NCBI GenBank assembly: GCA_903879705.1 | Contig: CAIRMO010000034.1 | Location: 1-64,000 of the forward strand | Length of the DNA: 64,000 bases | Direction: 5' to 3' | DNA from: an uncultured Candidatus Competibacteraceae bacterium | Lineage (GTDB): Bacteria; Pseudomonadota; Gammaproteobacteria; Competibacterales; Competibacteraceae | Shown here: in pieces, positions 54,934-64,000 of the stretch | Layout of the letters: the number at the start of each line of letters is the position of its first letter | Numbering within the stretch: the first letter of the stretch is position 1 | The notes under the pieces: generated by a model | What the model was told of the DNA's origin: nothing | Seen by the model: only the letters and a program-made list of their open reading frames with translations | The model's database searches: none | Program-made: the position numbers and the translations under genes

Positions 54934-57900
54934 TCAGGCCCTAAACCGCGCACCCTCCACCACCCGCGCCCGACCTAGCGCCGCCAGCGTTTCCAGCAGC
55001 GCGGTCAGCGGTTTGAGTTTTGCACCTTCAAAGCGAGCGGCCAGTTCAACCGGGGTTTGCGGTGCGCCGGCTTCGGTCAGCACTTCAGTCACGGCCCGCG
55101 CCTGTTCCGGCAGGGTTTTCGGCCAAGGTCGCAAGGTGGGTAACGGGCTGGTTTCGACTACGTCGGCATCGATCTCGGTTTGGGTGGCCGAAGTCGGTTG
55201 ATCAGGCGCTTGAAAGGCCGGACGCAGCCAGCGAATCACGCCCTGTCGTTCCTCAGCGGCCCGTTCAGCGTTCAACGCCACCAGCCGCTCCAACACCACA
55301 GCGGCGAAGGTATCGCCCACATCCAGCAGCGGGATTAAGTCGTTCCAGCCGTAAGTCGCTAGCGTCGCCCGGTCGATCTGATCGTGCAACTCGCGCAGCA
55401 GGGTCACCAAACCCTGTTCGTGAATCTTTAGCTCTGCCGAGGTCAGCGGTTCCCCGGTGCGAAGCTTGGCCAGCACGTTGTACAGCCCGGTCAAGGTCAG
55501 ATCGGGATGCAGGATTTGCCGCTGTTTGCGATGCGCGTCCAGCCGCTCGCCCAAAGCGCGAAGTTGGGCCTGTTGAACGGGGCTGGCGGCGGGAAAGGGG
55601 AATTTCTCGAAACAGGCGGTTTTGACGTAGACAGAACCCATCCCAAGCCAACTGCCTGTTCCCCTCGCCCAAGCGACATGCACCCGCGACGACAGCATCG
55701 CCAAGTGCCAGGCATCCTCACTGGCAATAGATACCAGCTTGTTGTCGGGCAGAATCGCCGCCTCCAGAAATTGAAAAACCTGATGCTTGGCGGTTTCGAC
55801 GGTGGCGATGTAGCGGGTTAGGCCATTCAGTTGTCGGCGTAATTTGGGATTCGGTTCGCCAAATAGCCACCAGTTCAAGCGTCGGCTGTCGCGCTTATTC
55901 TGATCCCGTTCCGGCTTCACCCGCTCGACGATCCACTGATAAACCTCCGGGAATCGGTCGCGCACCTGGTCGATGCTCAGGCCAAACAGGTCAATAACCA
56001 GCACGTTGCGCGGGATTGCGGCTAAATCCTTGCCGTGGCGATACGGGCGGATGTGCCGATCCAGACCGGGGATTCGCCCTAAACCGAGCGCGACAGCCTG
56101 TTCCGGGGTGACGATGAAACCGCTGCCAAACAGTTGTACGCCGCGATTGCTCAACTCCAGATTCGCCTGCAATGAAACCGCGCTCGCCACATCCGCGCCG
56201 ATGGTTAAATCGGCGTTAATCCGCCCGTAACGTGACGTTAAAACGACCTTGATCGCATCGCCGTCCGCGCCGCCTTCGCCGGCGACCGTCCATAACCAGC
56301 CCGGCGCTGCCCCGGCGGTTCCGACAGTCATCGCGATCCGCACCGCGGCACCGTCGCTGGCCGCGACCCAGGGATGGTCGGGAATGGCAAAGGTGAGGCT
56401 AACCACCCCGGCGTTTCGCGCCACCCCTCCTTGAAAAGGAGGGGAATTCAGGGCGCGTTCATCCGCCACACCTGCTGATTCCACTGGTTTTTTTCCCCTC
56501 CTTCGATAAGGAGGGGTGGCCCCGCCAGGGGCCGGGGTGGTTCGAGGATTTTGCGCGTGTCCCCCCAAATGCCCGGCCACCACCCGCCGATTGAAGGTCT
56601 GGCGCAAGCTATTGGTGGTGATGAAGCCGAACCGTCGCACCGCACCCTGCCGGGTCAACAGCGCCGCCTGATGCCACCAGTACATCACGAAATCCGCCGA
56701 CTCCGGCACCTCCGGCCACGCCGCCCGCACGGCCTCGGCGTAACCCTCGCCCAACGCCGTCCGCATCCAGCCCGCGCCGATGAACGGCGGATTGCCAACG
56801 ATAAAATCGGCTTCAGGCCAGGTGGTCGGGCGTGGATTGCGATAGCGTTCCACTGCCACCCGCGCCGTTTCATCCGGCACCGCTTCGCCGGTCACGGGAT
56901 GAGTCCGACAGGTCCGCCCGTCCCAGCGGGTCAGCGCTTGGCCGTGATCGTCCAATACCGGCTCCGCGCCATCATGGGTCAGCACCGCATCCCGACATTC
57001 GATATTCCCAAAATTCCGCAGCACCGGTTCCGGCGGGAACGCCTGACCCCGAGTGCGGAAATGCCATTGCAGATAGCCGATCCACAGCACCAGTTCGGCA
57101 ATGGCCGCCGCACGGGGATTGATCTCCAGTCCGAGCAACTGATGCGGATCGACCGCCACTCCGGCCAGTTCCAGCACGCCCTGCCGGTCGCCCAGTTCCT
57201 CCAACTGGTTGAGGATTTCGCCCTCCAGCCGTTTGAGATGCTCCAGGGTGACATAGAGAAAATTGCCCGATCCGCAGGCCGGGTCCAGCACCCGCACCGC
57301 ACATAACCGCCGGTGAAACTGGCGAATTTCGGCGCAGGCCGCTTTCAGTTTGCCCTCAGTCGCCAAGGTCAGCGCCGCCGCCTGGGCATCCTCCCAATCG
57401 GCCCGCAACGGCTCGATCACGGTCGGCAACACCAGCCGTTCCACATAGGCACGGGGCGTGTAATGCGCCCCCAGCCGGCTGCGTTCGCCGGGACTCAAAG
57501 CCCGCTCCAGCAACGTCCCGAAGATTGCCGGTTCCACTTCCCGCCAGTCGGCGCGTGCCGCTTCCCGCAACAACTCAATTTGGGCGCGATTCAGCGGCAA
57601 CGCCTCCGGGTGTTTGAACAGCTTACCGTTGAAGCGCGGCAGCGCCGCCCGGATCGCCACCGAAAATCGCCCGGCATCCATCGCCTGCCACAATTCACTG
57701 ACCATCTGCGCGAACGGTTCCGGGGCTTGAATCAGACTGTCGAGCAGATCGGTGAAGGCGCGGGCCGGTAACAAGCCCACGTCCTCGGCAAAGCAGGTGA
57801 ATAGGCAGCGGGTCAGAAAGCCGGCCACCGTTGCCGGATCGTGGCCGGCTTCTTCCAGCGTCCGTGCGAGTTCGGCCAAATGCTGGGCGATGGCAAAGGT

Positions 57901-58488
57901 CACTCGCGCCGAGCGCCGGGTCGGATCGAGATTCAGCGGGTCCAGCCACACCGCCCGCAGCCGCGCCCGCACCGCCGGATCGCGCAAGTCTTCCAGGCGA
58001 ATCCGGTGACTGCGCGGATCGGGAAACGGAATATAAGTCGCACCGCTGCGGGTGAAATCGGCATAGAGTTCAATCACCTGCCCGACCTCAACCACGATCA
58101 CGAACGGCGGGCGACCCTCGCTGACCGGTAGAGCGCGGGCGTAGCCTTCACCCTGACTCCTCGCCCGCAACAGCGCCGCATCAAAGCCCTTGGCGGCCAG
58201 CCCTGGCTTGAGCTTCTTGGCCTCCAGCACGAACGCGCCCCGCCGGTACAGATCGATAAAGCCCACCGATTCTGAACCGTCGCCATGCCGGAAATTGACC
58301 CGTCGCTCGAACACATAGCTGTCCTGCTCCGGCTGACCGGTGGCCGGTTCTGGCAATGGCACGTCGAGCAGAGCGCAAAGCTGGGTCAGGAACAGTTGGT
58401 AATTGGCACGTTCCGACCCGTCGGCGTACAGCCAGTCGGCCAGAAAGACATCAAGCGGGTCGGAAGTCGGAGCGGAAACGGTATCCAT
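54934..58488 (-). CDS. MmeI-like (type IIL) restriction-modification enzyme with in-frame repeat insertion
   Basis: The 1184-residue single-chain enzyme has an N-terminal nuclease domain ([19 protein letters not shown], a D...ExK site at about 75-95), a helical linker, an adenine methyltransferase with motif [13 protein letters not shown] (about residue 400) and motif [11 protein letters not shown] (about 565), and a C-terminal target-recognition region. Such enzymes methylate and cut with one chain and one specificity. Residues about 647-697, between HAQNP and [11 protein letters not shown], are encoded by a two-armed DNA repeat and look foreign ([18 protein letters not shown]). Whether the enzyme still works is unknown. 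No separate S or R gene is adjacent. Confidence 0.87.
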   Translation of the reverse strand: MDTVSAPTSDPLDVFLADWLYADGSERANYQLFLTQLCALLDVPLPEPATGQPEQDSYVFERRVNFRHGDGSESVGFIDLYRRGAFVLEAKKLKPGLAAKGFDAALLRARSQGEGYARALPVSEGRPPFVIVVEVGQVIELYADFTRSGATYIPFPDPRSHRIRLEDLRDPAVRARLRAVWLDPLNLDPTRRSARVTFAIAQHLAELARTLEEAGHDPATVAGFLTRCLFTCFAEDVGLLPARAFTDLLDSLIQAPEPFAQMVSELWQAMDAGRFSVAIRAALPRFNGKLFKHPEALPLNRAQIELLREAARADWREVEPAIFGTLLERALSPGERSRLGAHYTPRAYVERLVLPTVIEPLRADWEDAQAAALTLATEGKLKAACAEIRQFHRRLCAVRVLDPACGSGNFLYVTLEHLKRLEGEILNQLEELGDRQGVLELAGVAVDPHQLLGLEINPRAAAIAELVLWIGYLQWHFRTRGQAFPPEPVLRNFGNIECRDAVLTHDGAEPVLDDHGQALTRWDGRTCRTHPVTGEAVPDETARVAVERYRNPRPTTWPEADFIVGNPPFIGAGWMRTALGEGYAEAVRAAWPEVPESADFVMYWWHQAALLTRQGAVRRFGFITTNSLRQTFNRRVVAGHLGGHAQNPRTTPAPGGATPPYRRRGKKPVESAGVADERALNSPPFQGGVARNAGVVSLTFAIPDHPWVAASDGAAVRIAMTVGTAGAAPGWLWTVAGEGGADGDAIKVVLTSRYGRINADLTIGADVASAVSLQANLELSNRGVQLFGSGFIVTPEQAVALGLGRIPGLDRHIRPYRHGKDLAAIPRNVLVIDLFGLSIDQVRDRFPEVYQWIVERVKPERDQNKRDSRRLNWWLFGEPNPKLRRQLNGLTRYIATVETAKHQVFQFLEAAILPDNKLVSIASEDAWHLAMLSSRVHVAWARGTGSWLGMGSVYVKTACFEKFPFPAASPVQQAQLRALGERLDAHRKQRQILHPDLTLTGLYNVLAKLRTGEPLTSAELKIHEQGLVTLLRELHDQIDRATLATYGWNDLIPLLDVGDTFAAVVLERLVALNAERAAEERQGVIRWLRPAFQAPDQPTSATQTEIDADVVETSPLPTLRPWPKTLPEQARAVTEVLTEAGAPQTPVELAARFEGAKLKPLTALLETLAALGRARVVEGARFRA
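56398..56546. repeat. Two-armed dispersed repeat, copy 3, inside the restriction-modification gene
   Basis: Left arm 56401-56445 and right arm about 56492-56545 are inverted copies of the same unit: AACCACCCCGGC outside, then GCCACCCCTCCTT-n-AAGGAGGGG. The spacer between arms is about 45 bases. The element is read through in frame without a stop on the gene's strand. CCTC occurs on both flanks and could be a target-site duplication, but four bases is weak evidence. Confidence 0.85.
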
Positions 58489-58497
58489 ACTATCGTT

Positions 58498-58575
58498 TTC
58501 GTCATACCCGCGAATGCAGGTATCGAGTCTTTTCAGAGGGTCACTGGATTCCCGCTTATGCGGGAATGACGGAAA
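58498..58575. repeat. CGTCAT-type palindromes upstream of the restriction-modification gene
   Basis: CGTCATACCCGCGAATGCAG and, 40 bases on, GATTCCCGC-TTAT-GCGGGAATGACG. These are two members, one decayed, of the CGTCAT palindrome family. They occupy the gap between the metallophosphoesterase stop and the restriction-modification gene start. Confidence 0.65.
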
Positions 58576-58614
58576 GCAAAGGTCGTGTCACAAGGTCCAT
58601 ATTGCTGTTAAAAC

Positions 58615-60357
58615 TTACTGAATTGGTAACCCGTAATTGGCGATTTTTGCCTGCATAGTGGGACTTAATTGTTTTACCAGCTCGGCATTATAAGCATGGG
58701 AGGTAGTATCCTTGAAAGTGGTCGCACCAAATATCCGTGCAGCACCGATAGCATAGCCTCTCGATTTTGCCGCAGGCGATCCTTCAACTACTGCGGGATC
58801 GACATTAGTGATCATGATTGAAACGGTATTGTCGCTGTTGCGGCGAATATCGAACGTCCTGAATTGCTGTGGAAAATCCCGGAGCGATGCCGTCTCGACT
58901 TCCCAAAAACTTTGTTCTGGATGGTCAGTAAAGTCAGCGGCATTATTCGGTTGGGGAGTGACCACGTTCATGTGGCGATGCCCCGAAATCCATAACAGGA
59001 GGTTCGGATAGGTGTGAAGATCAGCGAGCATCTTTTTGTCATTCTGAAAAGAAAGACTGGTGATTCTGGTATCGGTAAGGCTCGTTTGCGGCAGGATCGG
59101 GATATGCGCCGCGATGATCATGAGCTTGTCTTCGTTCTGACCCTTCTGGAGTTCGCCTTTCAGCCAGTCGATCCGGGTCTGGTCGAGACAACCGGCGGCA
59201 TAATTGAGCTGGTCAGGTCCCTTGCAGGTGTCGTCAAGTACGATGACCTTGATCGGAACACCCGGTGTTGGCTCGAAGCTATAGCAGGTAAAGTTTTTCT
59301 CAAGGTTGGCCTGGGTAAAGCCGTGACCGTCCGGGCTGGACGTCGTGTTAAAAAATTCATTCATCCACTTCAAGCTTGAGGAATCAGGAGTCGCGAGCGA
59401 GTGGCGATTTTCGTCAGCAATGACTTTCGGGGGGCTGGGAAAAAGCTCTTCCGGCCCCGCCCCGATGATCTCTCCGTAAGGAGTCGAGCCGTCCACCACG
59501 CCCATATAAGCTCCGGTTCCATTGACGGCATTCGAGGCCGGATCAGGATCATTTCGCATGTTAATGATGGTGTCCGCCACATGGGCCTGCCTGGTTTTAG
59601 TGTTCTCATAGGTAGAACCCATCCAGAACTGATCGTGGTTACCAATGACCTGAAACCAGGGGATCGTCTTGTTAAGCCCGACCGCCTTGAACGGTTGTTG
59701 ATAATCAATGGCGTCCGCTCCAGCATGAGCACCTGAACTGGGCGTAATCACCTTGCCGTCAAGGACATCGAGATACCATCTAATCTCATTATACTGAGTG
59801 TTGTTGATGGTATCCCCGAGCGAAATGCCAAAATCAAATGGCGATTTTTTATGTAGTGCGTTAATCGTCTGGACGGCCGCATCGAGAACCTGGATTGTCG
59901 AGAGGATGATGGGCGAATAGGCCGATGTCAACATCGAAGAACCTGACCCATATCCGGCTGCGCTCAAACCAATGTAGATCGGCTGGGCCGGAGATTCCTT
60001 ATCGGCGATATGAATATCGGTGATGGCAAAAAATGATAGCAACCGCGCTGCATTAGGGGCGTTGGTGTAACCGGGTGCAAGTTTAGTCCGCTTTTCGTGA
60101 GGCAGCGGGACGCCTTTCTGCCAAGCGCTATAACCGTATTGCTCGTATAGCGATACGTCTCCAGGGCGAATATGCAGCGTGTTCGGAGATAGCGCCACGG
60201 GAAGAATCTGCTGTTCGGCAGTCGTAAAAACATCCTTGGCGATCGGCCATTCGTTAATCTGCGGGGCCGAGTTATCGTCACTGCCACAGGCAGCCAGTTG
60301 TAATGGGAGTATCAGAGTAAAAATTAACCTGAAAGGGCTAAAATTTTTACTGCACAT
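58615..60357 (-). CDS. Metallophosphoesterase lipoprotein
   Basis: The 580-residue product has a lipoprotein signal with lipobox LAAC (cysteine about residue 24). A calcineurin-type phosphoesterase domain follows with the metal motifs in order: FFAITDIHIAD, SLGDTINN, VIGNHDQFW, IIAAHIPIL and WISGHRHMN. The layout resembles the bacterial TIGR03768 (RPA4764-type) group. It is likely attached to the periplasmic or outer membrane face and hydrolyses a phosphoester; the substrate is unknown. AAGGA precedes the ATG. Confidence 0.88.
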   Translation of the reverse strand: MCSKNFSPFRLIFTLILPLQLAACGSDDNSAPQINEWPIAKDVFTTAEQQILPVALSPNTLHIRPGDVSLYEQYGYSAWQKGVPLPHEKRTKLAPGYTNAPNAARLLSFFAITDIHIADKESPAQPIYIGLSAAGYGSGSSMLTSAYSPIILSTIQVLDAAVQTINALHKKSPFDFGISLGDTINNTQYNEIRWYLDVLDGKVITPSSGAHAGADAIDYQQPFKAVGLNKTIPWFQVIGNHDQFWMGSTYENTKTRQAHVADTIINMRNDPDPASNAVNGTGAYMGVVDGSTPYGEIIGAGPEELFPSPPKVIADENRHSLATPDSSSLKWMNEFFNTTSSPDGHGFTQANLEKNFTCYSFEPTPGVPIKVIVLDDTCKGPDQLNYAAGCLDQTRIDWLKGELQKGQNEDKLMIIAAHIPILPQTSLTDTRITSLSFQNDKKMLADLHTYPNLLLWISGHRHMNVVTPQPNNAADFTDHPEQSFWEVETASLRDFPQQFRTFDIRRNSDNTVSIMITNVDPAVVEGSPAAKSRGYAIGAARIFGATTFKDTTSHAYNAELVKQLSPTMQAKIANYGLPIQ

Positions 60358-60494
60358 GATTTAAATTCCTTATCGAAGTGATAACGGCTTACCAAAAAGA
60401 GGTCAAACCTCTTATTTCGATTTTCAGGCGGTTTTCACGCAATCACCGGAAAAATCTGGAAAGGTAGAACATCTGCGGAATGTTGACGAAACCC

Positions 60495-60809
60495 CTAGTT
60501 GCCTGGGTCTCCCATACCCCCGATGTTCTCTCCCAATGGCCGGCTAAACGTATATTGGGCAGGTCTACCCATGAGGGTTTGCGCGGATTGGTTGGTGCTG
60601 CCATTGATTAGGGTAAAGGGCAGTCCGATCACAAAGATGACCGATCCCAACGCCGTTGCGGCCAAGCCACCGGGGCGCGCCAGCAGCAGATCGGTCGCCG
60701 TAGCGCCAGGGGTGGGTTGCGGAGGTGGCGGGCGGTTTTGCGCACCCGTCGGGCTGACGGTCAACGTCAGGGTGAAAGCCAGAATGGGGACTATGTTTCG
60801 CGGGATCAT
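60495..60809 (-). CDS. Small exported protein, unknown function
   Basis: The 104-residue product has a signal peptide (MIPRNIVPILAFTLTLTVSP, cleavage near TGAQ), a proline-rich linker, a hydrophobic stretch (ATALGSVIFVIGLPFTL) and an end GRPAQYTFSRPLGE. This end is found in a group of small proteobacterial envelope proteins whose role I do not know. The ATG at 60809 is chosen because it begins the signal peptide. Confidence 0.7.
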   Translation of the reverse strand: MIPRNIVPILAFTLTLTVSPTGAQNRPPPPQPTPGATATDLLLARPGGLAATALGSVIFVIGLPFTLINGSTNQSAQTLMGRPAQYTFSRPLGENIGGMGDPGN

Positions 60810-61179
60810 GGTTGAATGCCTCGATGTATGCCAAAGCAATGGGTTAGATGCAATGGTTTAGAAGTACCCAAATTTTCGTTAACGGATGAAACGAAAATTC
60901 TGCACATTATTACCTTGGTAAATTTTCCCGTGATCATGGTGAGTTGCGGGTGGACTGAACCGTCGGGGATCTGCCAACCCATTGATATAATTGATTCACA
61001 GATATAATTGATTCACACCTTGGGTGCCTGCGCGATCTGGGGATCGAATCACAGGAAAATTTAGAGGAGGTAAATCATGGGGACAGGAAGTGAGCAGTCC
61101 TCACAAGGTCCGGCTGTCCTCTACTACCGGCACCGTGCCGACCATCGGAGTCACCGCCGCGCCTATTTTCATTGCGATC
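60810..61179. other. Intergenic region with a 17-bp tandem duplication
   Basis: These 370 bases lie between a leftward small gene's start and the end of the chemotaxis receptor gene. GATATAATTGATTCACA occurs twice in tandem at 60984-61017. A strong ribosome site (GAGGAGG, 61063-61069) stands before an ATG at 61077 that opens a 51-codon frame to 61232, overlapping the receptor gene's end; I do not accept it as a gene. ATCAC-n-GGAAAAT-n-TAG before that site also occurs near 54849. Confidence 0.4.
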
Positions 61180-62733
61180 TCATTGCCGGAAAAAGGCCAT
61201 CAACTGCTGGAGTCTGGAAGTTTGGTCATTAATAGCCTGACTGGCCGCCGCCGTCTGGGCCACCAGCCCGGCGTTTTTCTGCGTGACCTGATCCATCTGG
61301 ATGATCGCCTTGTTAACCTGATCAATCCCGCTGGCCTGCTCGCGGGTGGCAAGGGCAATCTCAGCCACAATGTCGCTGACTTTTTTGACTGAGACCAGAA
61401 TGGCCTGCAAGGTTTGTCCCGATTGTTCTACCAGTTTGCCACCCTCGCCAACCTTGGTCACGCTGTCCGTAATTAACGCCTTGATCTCTTTGGCGGCATC
61501 AGCGCTGCGTTGGGCCAATTTTCGCACCTCGCCGGCCACTACCGCAAAGCCCCGGCCCTGTTCGCCAGCTCGGGCCGCTTCCACGGCGGCATTGAGCGCC
61601 AGCAGATTGGTCTGAAAGGCGATTTCGTTAATCACGCCGATAATGTCGGCAATTTTGTGGCTGCTCTGGTGAATCGCCGCCATCGCCGTGACCGTCCGTT
61701 CGACCACCCGACCGCCCTCCTCAGCCTGGGTTCGTGCGGCACCGGCCAGATCATTAGCCTGAACCGCGTTGTCGGCGCTGTTCTTAACCGTTGCGGTGAG
61801 CTGTTCCATGCTGGCGGCGGTTTCCTCCAGCGCCGCGGCTTGCTCCTCGGTGCGCTGGCTCAGATCGGCGCTTTCCTGCGCGATCTCTTTTGCCGCTGTG
61901 CTGACCTCATCGATGGTGTCCATCACATTGCTGACGATGTTGCGCAGTTCCAGAATCATGGTTTGCATTGCCGCCTGCACCCGGGCGACCTCATCGCGCC
62001 CGGTGACGGTCACATCCTCGTTCAGGTCGCCATGGGCGACTTTTTCTGCGGTGATCACGACCCGGTTCAACGGATGCACAATGCTGCCGGCCAGCCACAG
62101 CCCGGCCACGCCCAGCACAAGCATCAGCGCCAAAGTACTCTCGCCCATTCTTATAGCACCGTGCTGGAATTGCGCTTCGATATCATCGATGTAAACCCCC
62201 GTGCCAATAATCCAGCCCCAAGGCTTGAATTCCTTAACGTAGGAAATTTTGTTCACCGGTTCCGTAGCCCCCGGCCTGGTCCACACATAAGGCACGAATC
62301 CGGCCCCGCTCCGCTTGACGACCTCCACGAATTCCATAAAGAGCAGCTTCCCACCCGGATCCTTGAAGTTTCGCATGTCCTGGCCGTCCAGTGCCGGTTT
62401 AATGGGATGCATAACCGTCCGGGGAAACAGATCATTGATCCAGAAATAATTGTCCTTGTCGTAGCGTAATGCCTTGATGTTGGCTAACGCTTCTTTCTGC
62501 GCCTCTACCTCAGTCATGGCACCGCTGGCAGCCAAATCATGAAACCGGGTCAAGATACTCGTCGCGGTCTCAATCAAAAATTCCAACTGAACTTTGCGAT
62601 CATCGAGCAACTGATTTTTGAACTCGTAAAGATAAATCACGGTTCCAAAGCCAATCGCGGCGAAGGCCATGCCCAGAATCACCCAAATGCGCGTCGCGAT
62701 CTTGATGCGCGTTAGCATCGTCTCATTTTTCAT
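61180..62733 (-). CDS. Methyl-accepting chemotaxis protein
   Basis: The 517-residue receptor has a first helix (about 16-36), a periplasmic single-Cache domain (about 40-175, with DKDNYFWINDLFPRTVMHP and the GWIIGTGVYIDDI end), a second helix, HAMP, and the signalling domain with the conserved hairpin tip EIAFQTNLLALNAAVEAARA. No CheR-binding pentapeptide is present at the end (MAFFRQ). AGAGGT precedes the ATG. The Cache type often binds small organic acids; the ligand is not known. Confidence 0.92.
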   Translation of the reverse strand: MKNETMLTRIKIATRIWVILGMAFAAIGFGTVIYLYEFKNQLLDDRKVQLEFLIETATSILTRFHDLAASGAMTEVEAQKEALANIKALRYDKDNYFWINDLFPRTVMHPIKPALDGQDMRNFKDPGGKLLFMEFVEVVKRSGAGFVPYVWTRPGATEPVNKISYVKEFKPWGWIIGTGVYIDDIEAQFQHGAIRMGESTLALMLVLGVAGLWLAGSIVHPLNRVVITAEKVAHGDLNEDVTVTGRDEVARVQAAMQTMILELRNIVSNVMDTIDEVSTAAKEIAQESADLSQRTEEQAAALEETAASMEQLTATVKNSADNAVQANDLAGAARTQAEEGGRVVERTVTAMAAIHQSSHKIADIIGVINEIAFQTNLLALNAAVEAARAGEQGRGFAVVAGEVRKLAQRSADAAKEIKALITDSVTKVGEGGKLVEQSGQTLQAILVSVKKVSDIVAEIALATREQASGIDQVNKAIIQMDQVTQKNAGLVAQTAAASQAINDQTSRLQQLMAFFRQ

Positions 62734-63248
62734 AACTACCTCTTTTAGCCGCGTTCCCTGATTGTGGGGAACCACGGCCCTTTGGTGGTTTTGTTGCGAC
62801 TTTGTTGGTTTTTTATCGCAACTTATTTGTTTTTTATCAAAACCGGAAAGCAGCGGCTTGAATTCGCTGATGAATGGCTGAATGGCTGAATGGCCACCCG
62901 CCTTGACTCGACGGGTGCGGATGGCAAAACGGATTCAGCACTGCCGCTCCTACCGCAAGCATTGAAAAAGTATAGTCCACCAGTTAAAGCAAGCGACCCC
63001 GAAATGATGATTTTTGACCGATAAATGCGCCTCTGGTCCGCCGTTGTCGCACTGCCCAAATCTGGCGCGATTTCGATTTAATGATATTCATTAAGTGACA
63101 GTTCTAATTTTAAAATGTGCCGAAAAATTTATGTTGCAACGCGGCAAAATAAGCCTTATAGTCTACGAAGTGGAATTAACCCATCAAAGTTTCACTACTC
63201 AACTATGTTGTTTATCCAGTAGTAGTCACAATAATGAGGAGCAATACC
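62734..63248. other. Intergenic region with promoter signals
   Basis: These 515 bases separate two divergent genes. A GTTGCGA...TCGCAAC hairpin lies at about 62791-62822, TGAATGGC repeats three times at 62871-62894, and a 13-base palindrome AATGATATTCATT lies at 63080-63092, resembling half of an iron-box-like site. The predicted promoter at 63134-63162 follows it. No gene is supported here. Confidence 0.45.
63134..63162 (+). promoter_or_regulatory. Predicted sigma-70-type promoter
   Basis: TTGCAA and TATAGT are separated by exactly 17 bases, close to consensus on both boxes. They point toward the small membrane protein gene at 63249. A 13-base palindrome 40 bases upstream (63080-63092) could be a regulator site. 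Confidence 0.5.
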
Positions 63249-63443
63249 ATGAATCTCAGACACCTTGTTGTTTTTGTCGCATCCCTAGTCCTTTTGATGA
63301 TCTCCATATCACTGCTGACCCAGATCTTTGATCAATATGGTGCGCTTATTAGCGAACTGTTGACGCTCTACGGCGTTGGCGCCATGGTGGGTTGCAGCTT
63401 GGCGGCGGCATGGCTGATGGGGGAATTCACCGATCAGCATTAA
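63249..63443 (+). CDS. Small two-helix membrane protein, unknown function
   Basis: The 64-residue product has two hydrophobic helices (about 6-26 and 40-58) and a short acidic tail. GAGGAG lies eight bases before the ATG, and a good promoter stands upstream, so it is likely expressed alone. No family is recognised. The second helix contains glycine and alanine at spacing that would suit helix packing. Confidence 0.72.
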   Translation: MNLRHLVVFVASLVLLMISISLLTQIFDQYGALISELLTLYGVGAMVGCSLAAAWLMGEFTDQH

Positions 63444-63660
63444 CGCACTCGCGTTGTGGTCTACCAAGAATATTTATTATTGCCCATCCAAAAAAACCGT
63501 GATACTTCGGACACAGCCCGTTAATTACTGAACAGGACTTTTGCTAATAAATTTATTTTTAATCAAAAGCCTGGTGTTTGTATTCTTTAAACACGGTCCG
63601 AAGTATTTGCGGTTATCACTTAGTGGACTACTGCGTGGGGTGGAATGTCGGCTTTAATCT

Positions 63661-64000
63661 TTAACCCGTCTTTTCCACCAAGTGCAGAAACAGTTCCTCC
63701 AGTCGGTTCGCCTTATTACGGAGACTAGCGACCTCAATCCCGCGTTCCGACAACTGTCGAAACAGGGTGTTAATTCCCAGGGCCTTCGCCACCTCGACCT
63801 CCAGCGTTAATGGATCCAGTTGCCATAATGGATAACCGGGAATTTCGGGAGTCTTTGGCAAGGGTTCACGCAAGTTCAAGATAAAAGTCTCGACATGCAG
63901 CCGGCTTAACAAGGTCTGCATTCCGGTATTTTCGATGATCTGGCCTTGGTCAATAATGGCAATATGCCGACACAGGCTTTCCGCCTCTTCCAAATAATGG
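63661..64000 (-). CDS. ABC transporter ATPase, C-terminal part (cut by window edge)
   Basis: The frame enters from the window's right edge with HYLEEAESLCRHIAII, the part after the switch histidine in ABC-2 type exporter ATPases. The DQGQIIENTGMQTLL segment and a C-terminal extension of about 75 residues follow. Walker motifs lie outside the window. The upstream permease, if any, is not visible. Confidence 0.85.
   Translation of the reverse strand, partial: HYLEEAESLCRHIAIIDQGQIIENTGMQTLLSRLHVETFILNLREPLPKTPEIPGYPLWQLDPLTLEVEVAKALGINTLFRQLSERGIEVASLRNKANRLEELFLHLVEKTG

Noticed and set aside
61077-61232. A 51-codon gene with a strong ribosome site
   Set aside because: It overlaps the 3' end of the chemotaxis receptor gene on the other strand and its translation resembles no known protein; kept only as a finding.

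Overview
The window is bacterial chromosome with dense, short-spaced coding, high GC and no rRNA, tRNA or CRISPR array that I can see. The gene families (aroK-aroB, hemE, UbiU/UbiV, sdhC-D-A-B followed by sdhE, YgfZ, NudC, Kup, KdpDE, an RCK potassium channel) point to a heterotrophic gammaproteobacterium. The many palindromic repeats and the mixed respiratory/fermentative gene set would fit the Competibacter/Contendobacter group, but that placement is inference only.

Layout. 0-0.47 kb: a two-armed repeat and a decayed RelBE-type toxin-antitoxin remnant. 0.47-7.3 kb: aroK-aroB, then on the other strand hemE-Nudix and DUF1015 plus an EF-G paralogue. 7.5-11 kb: a membrane-anchored protein with an Sm-like tail, a 35-bp tandem array, and ubiU-ubiV for oxygen-independent ubiquinone synthesis. 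11.4-15.4 kb: a large secreted beta-helix/InlB-repeat protein and a HigBA-type module. 15.4-20.7 kb: ygfZ and a complete succinate dehydrogenase locus with two assembly factors (an SDHAF4-like 55-residue gene upstream, sdhE downstream). 20.9-24.8 kb: a small membrane protein, an aldehyde dehydrogenase and a SWIM zinc-finger protein. 24.9-26.8 kb: an AT-richer run of four small secreted proteins. 26.9-31.2 kb: argD, a zinc-ribbon peptide, a complete polar amino acid ABC transporter and a DUF4124-like protein. 31.3-38.6 kb: a cyclase-FHA signalling protein, an HD-type protein, nudC, kup, fpr, oadB with a 56-residue membrane partner, and an unknown protein. 38.8-45.3 kb: kdpE-kdpD-kdpC intact, but kdpB and kdpA are broken around an IS remnant. 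45.4-52.2 kb: a zinc-ribbon membrane protein, a PAS-GGDEF-EAL protein, a Uma2-type nuclease, a two-helix RCK potassium channel and a lipoprotein. 52.2-54.9 kb: an accessory pocket with a GGDEF remnant, a Tat-secreted W-x-N repeat peptide with its coiled-coil neighbour, IS200/IS605 debris and an Sm-like small protein. 54.9-64 kb: an MmeI-like restriction-modification enzyme carrying an in-frame repeat insertion, a metallophosphoesterase lipoprotein, a chemotaxis receptor, small membrane proteins and the end of an ABC ATPase.

Themes. (1) Respiration: sdh with its maturation factors, UbiU/UbiV and Fpr. (2) Potassium: Kup, a Kdp system whose pump is destroyed while its sensor-regulator pair survives, and an RCK channel lie within 18 kb. 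(3) Repeat activity: at least five short repeat families are present, and several have altered genes (protein insertion in the restriction enzyme, replaced C-terminus of SdhE, lost start of KdpA). The best candidates for undescribed biology are the W-x-N repeat peptide at 52.6-53.0 kb, the protein-coding repeat at 56.4 kb and the secreted-protein cluster at 24.9-26.8 kb.
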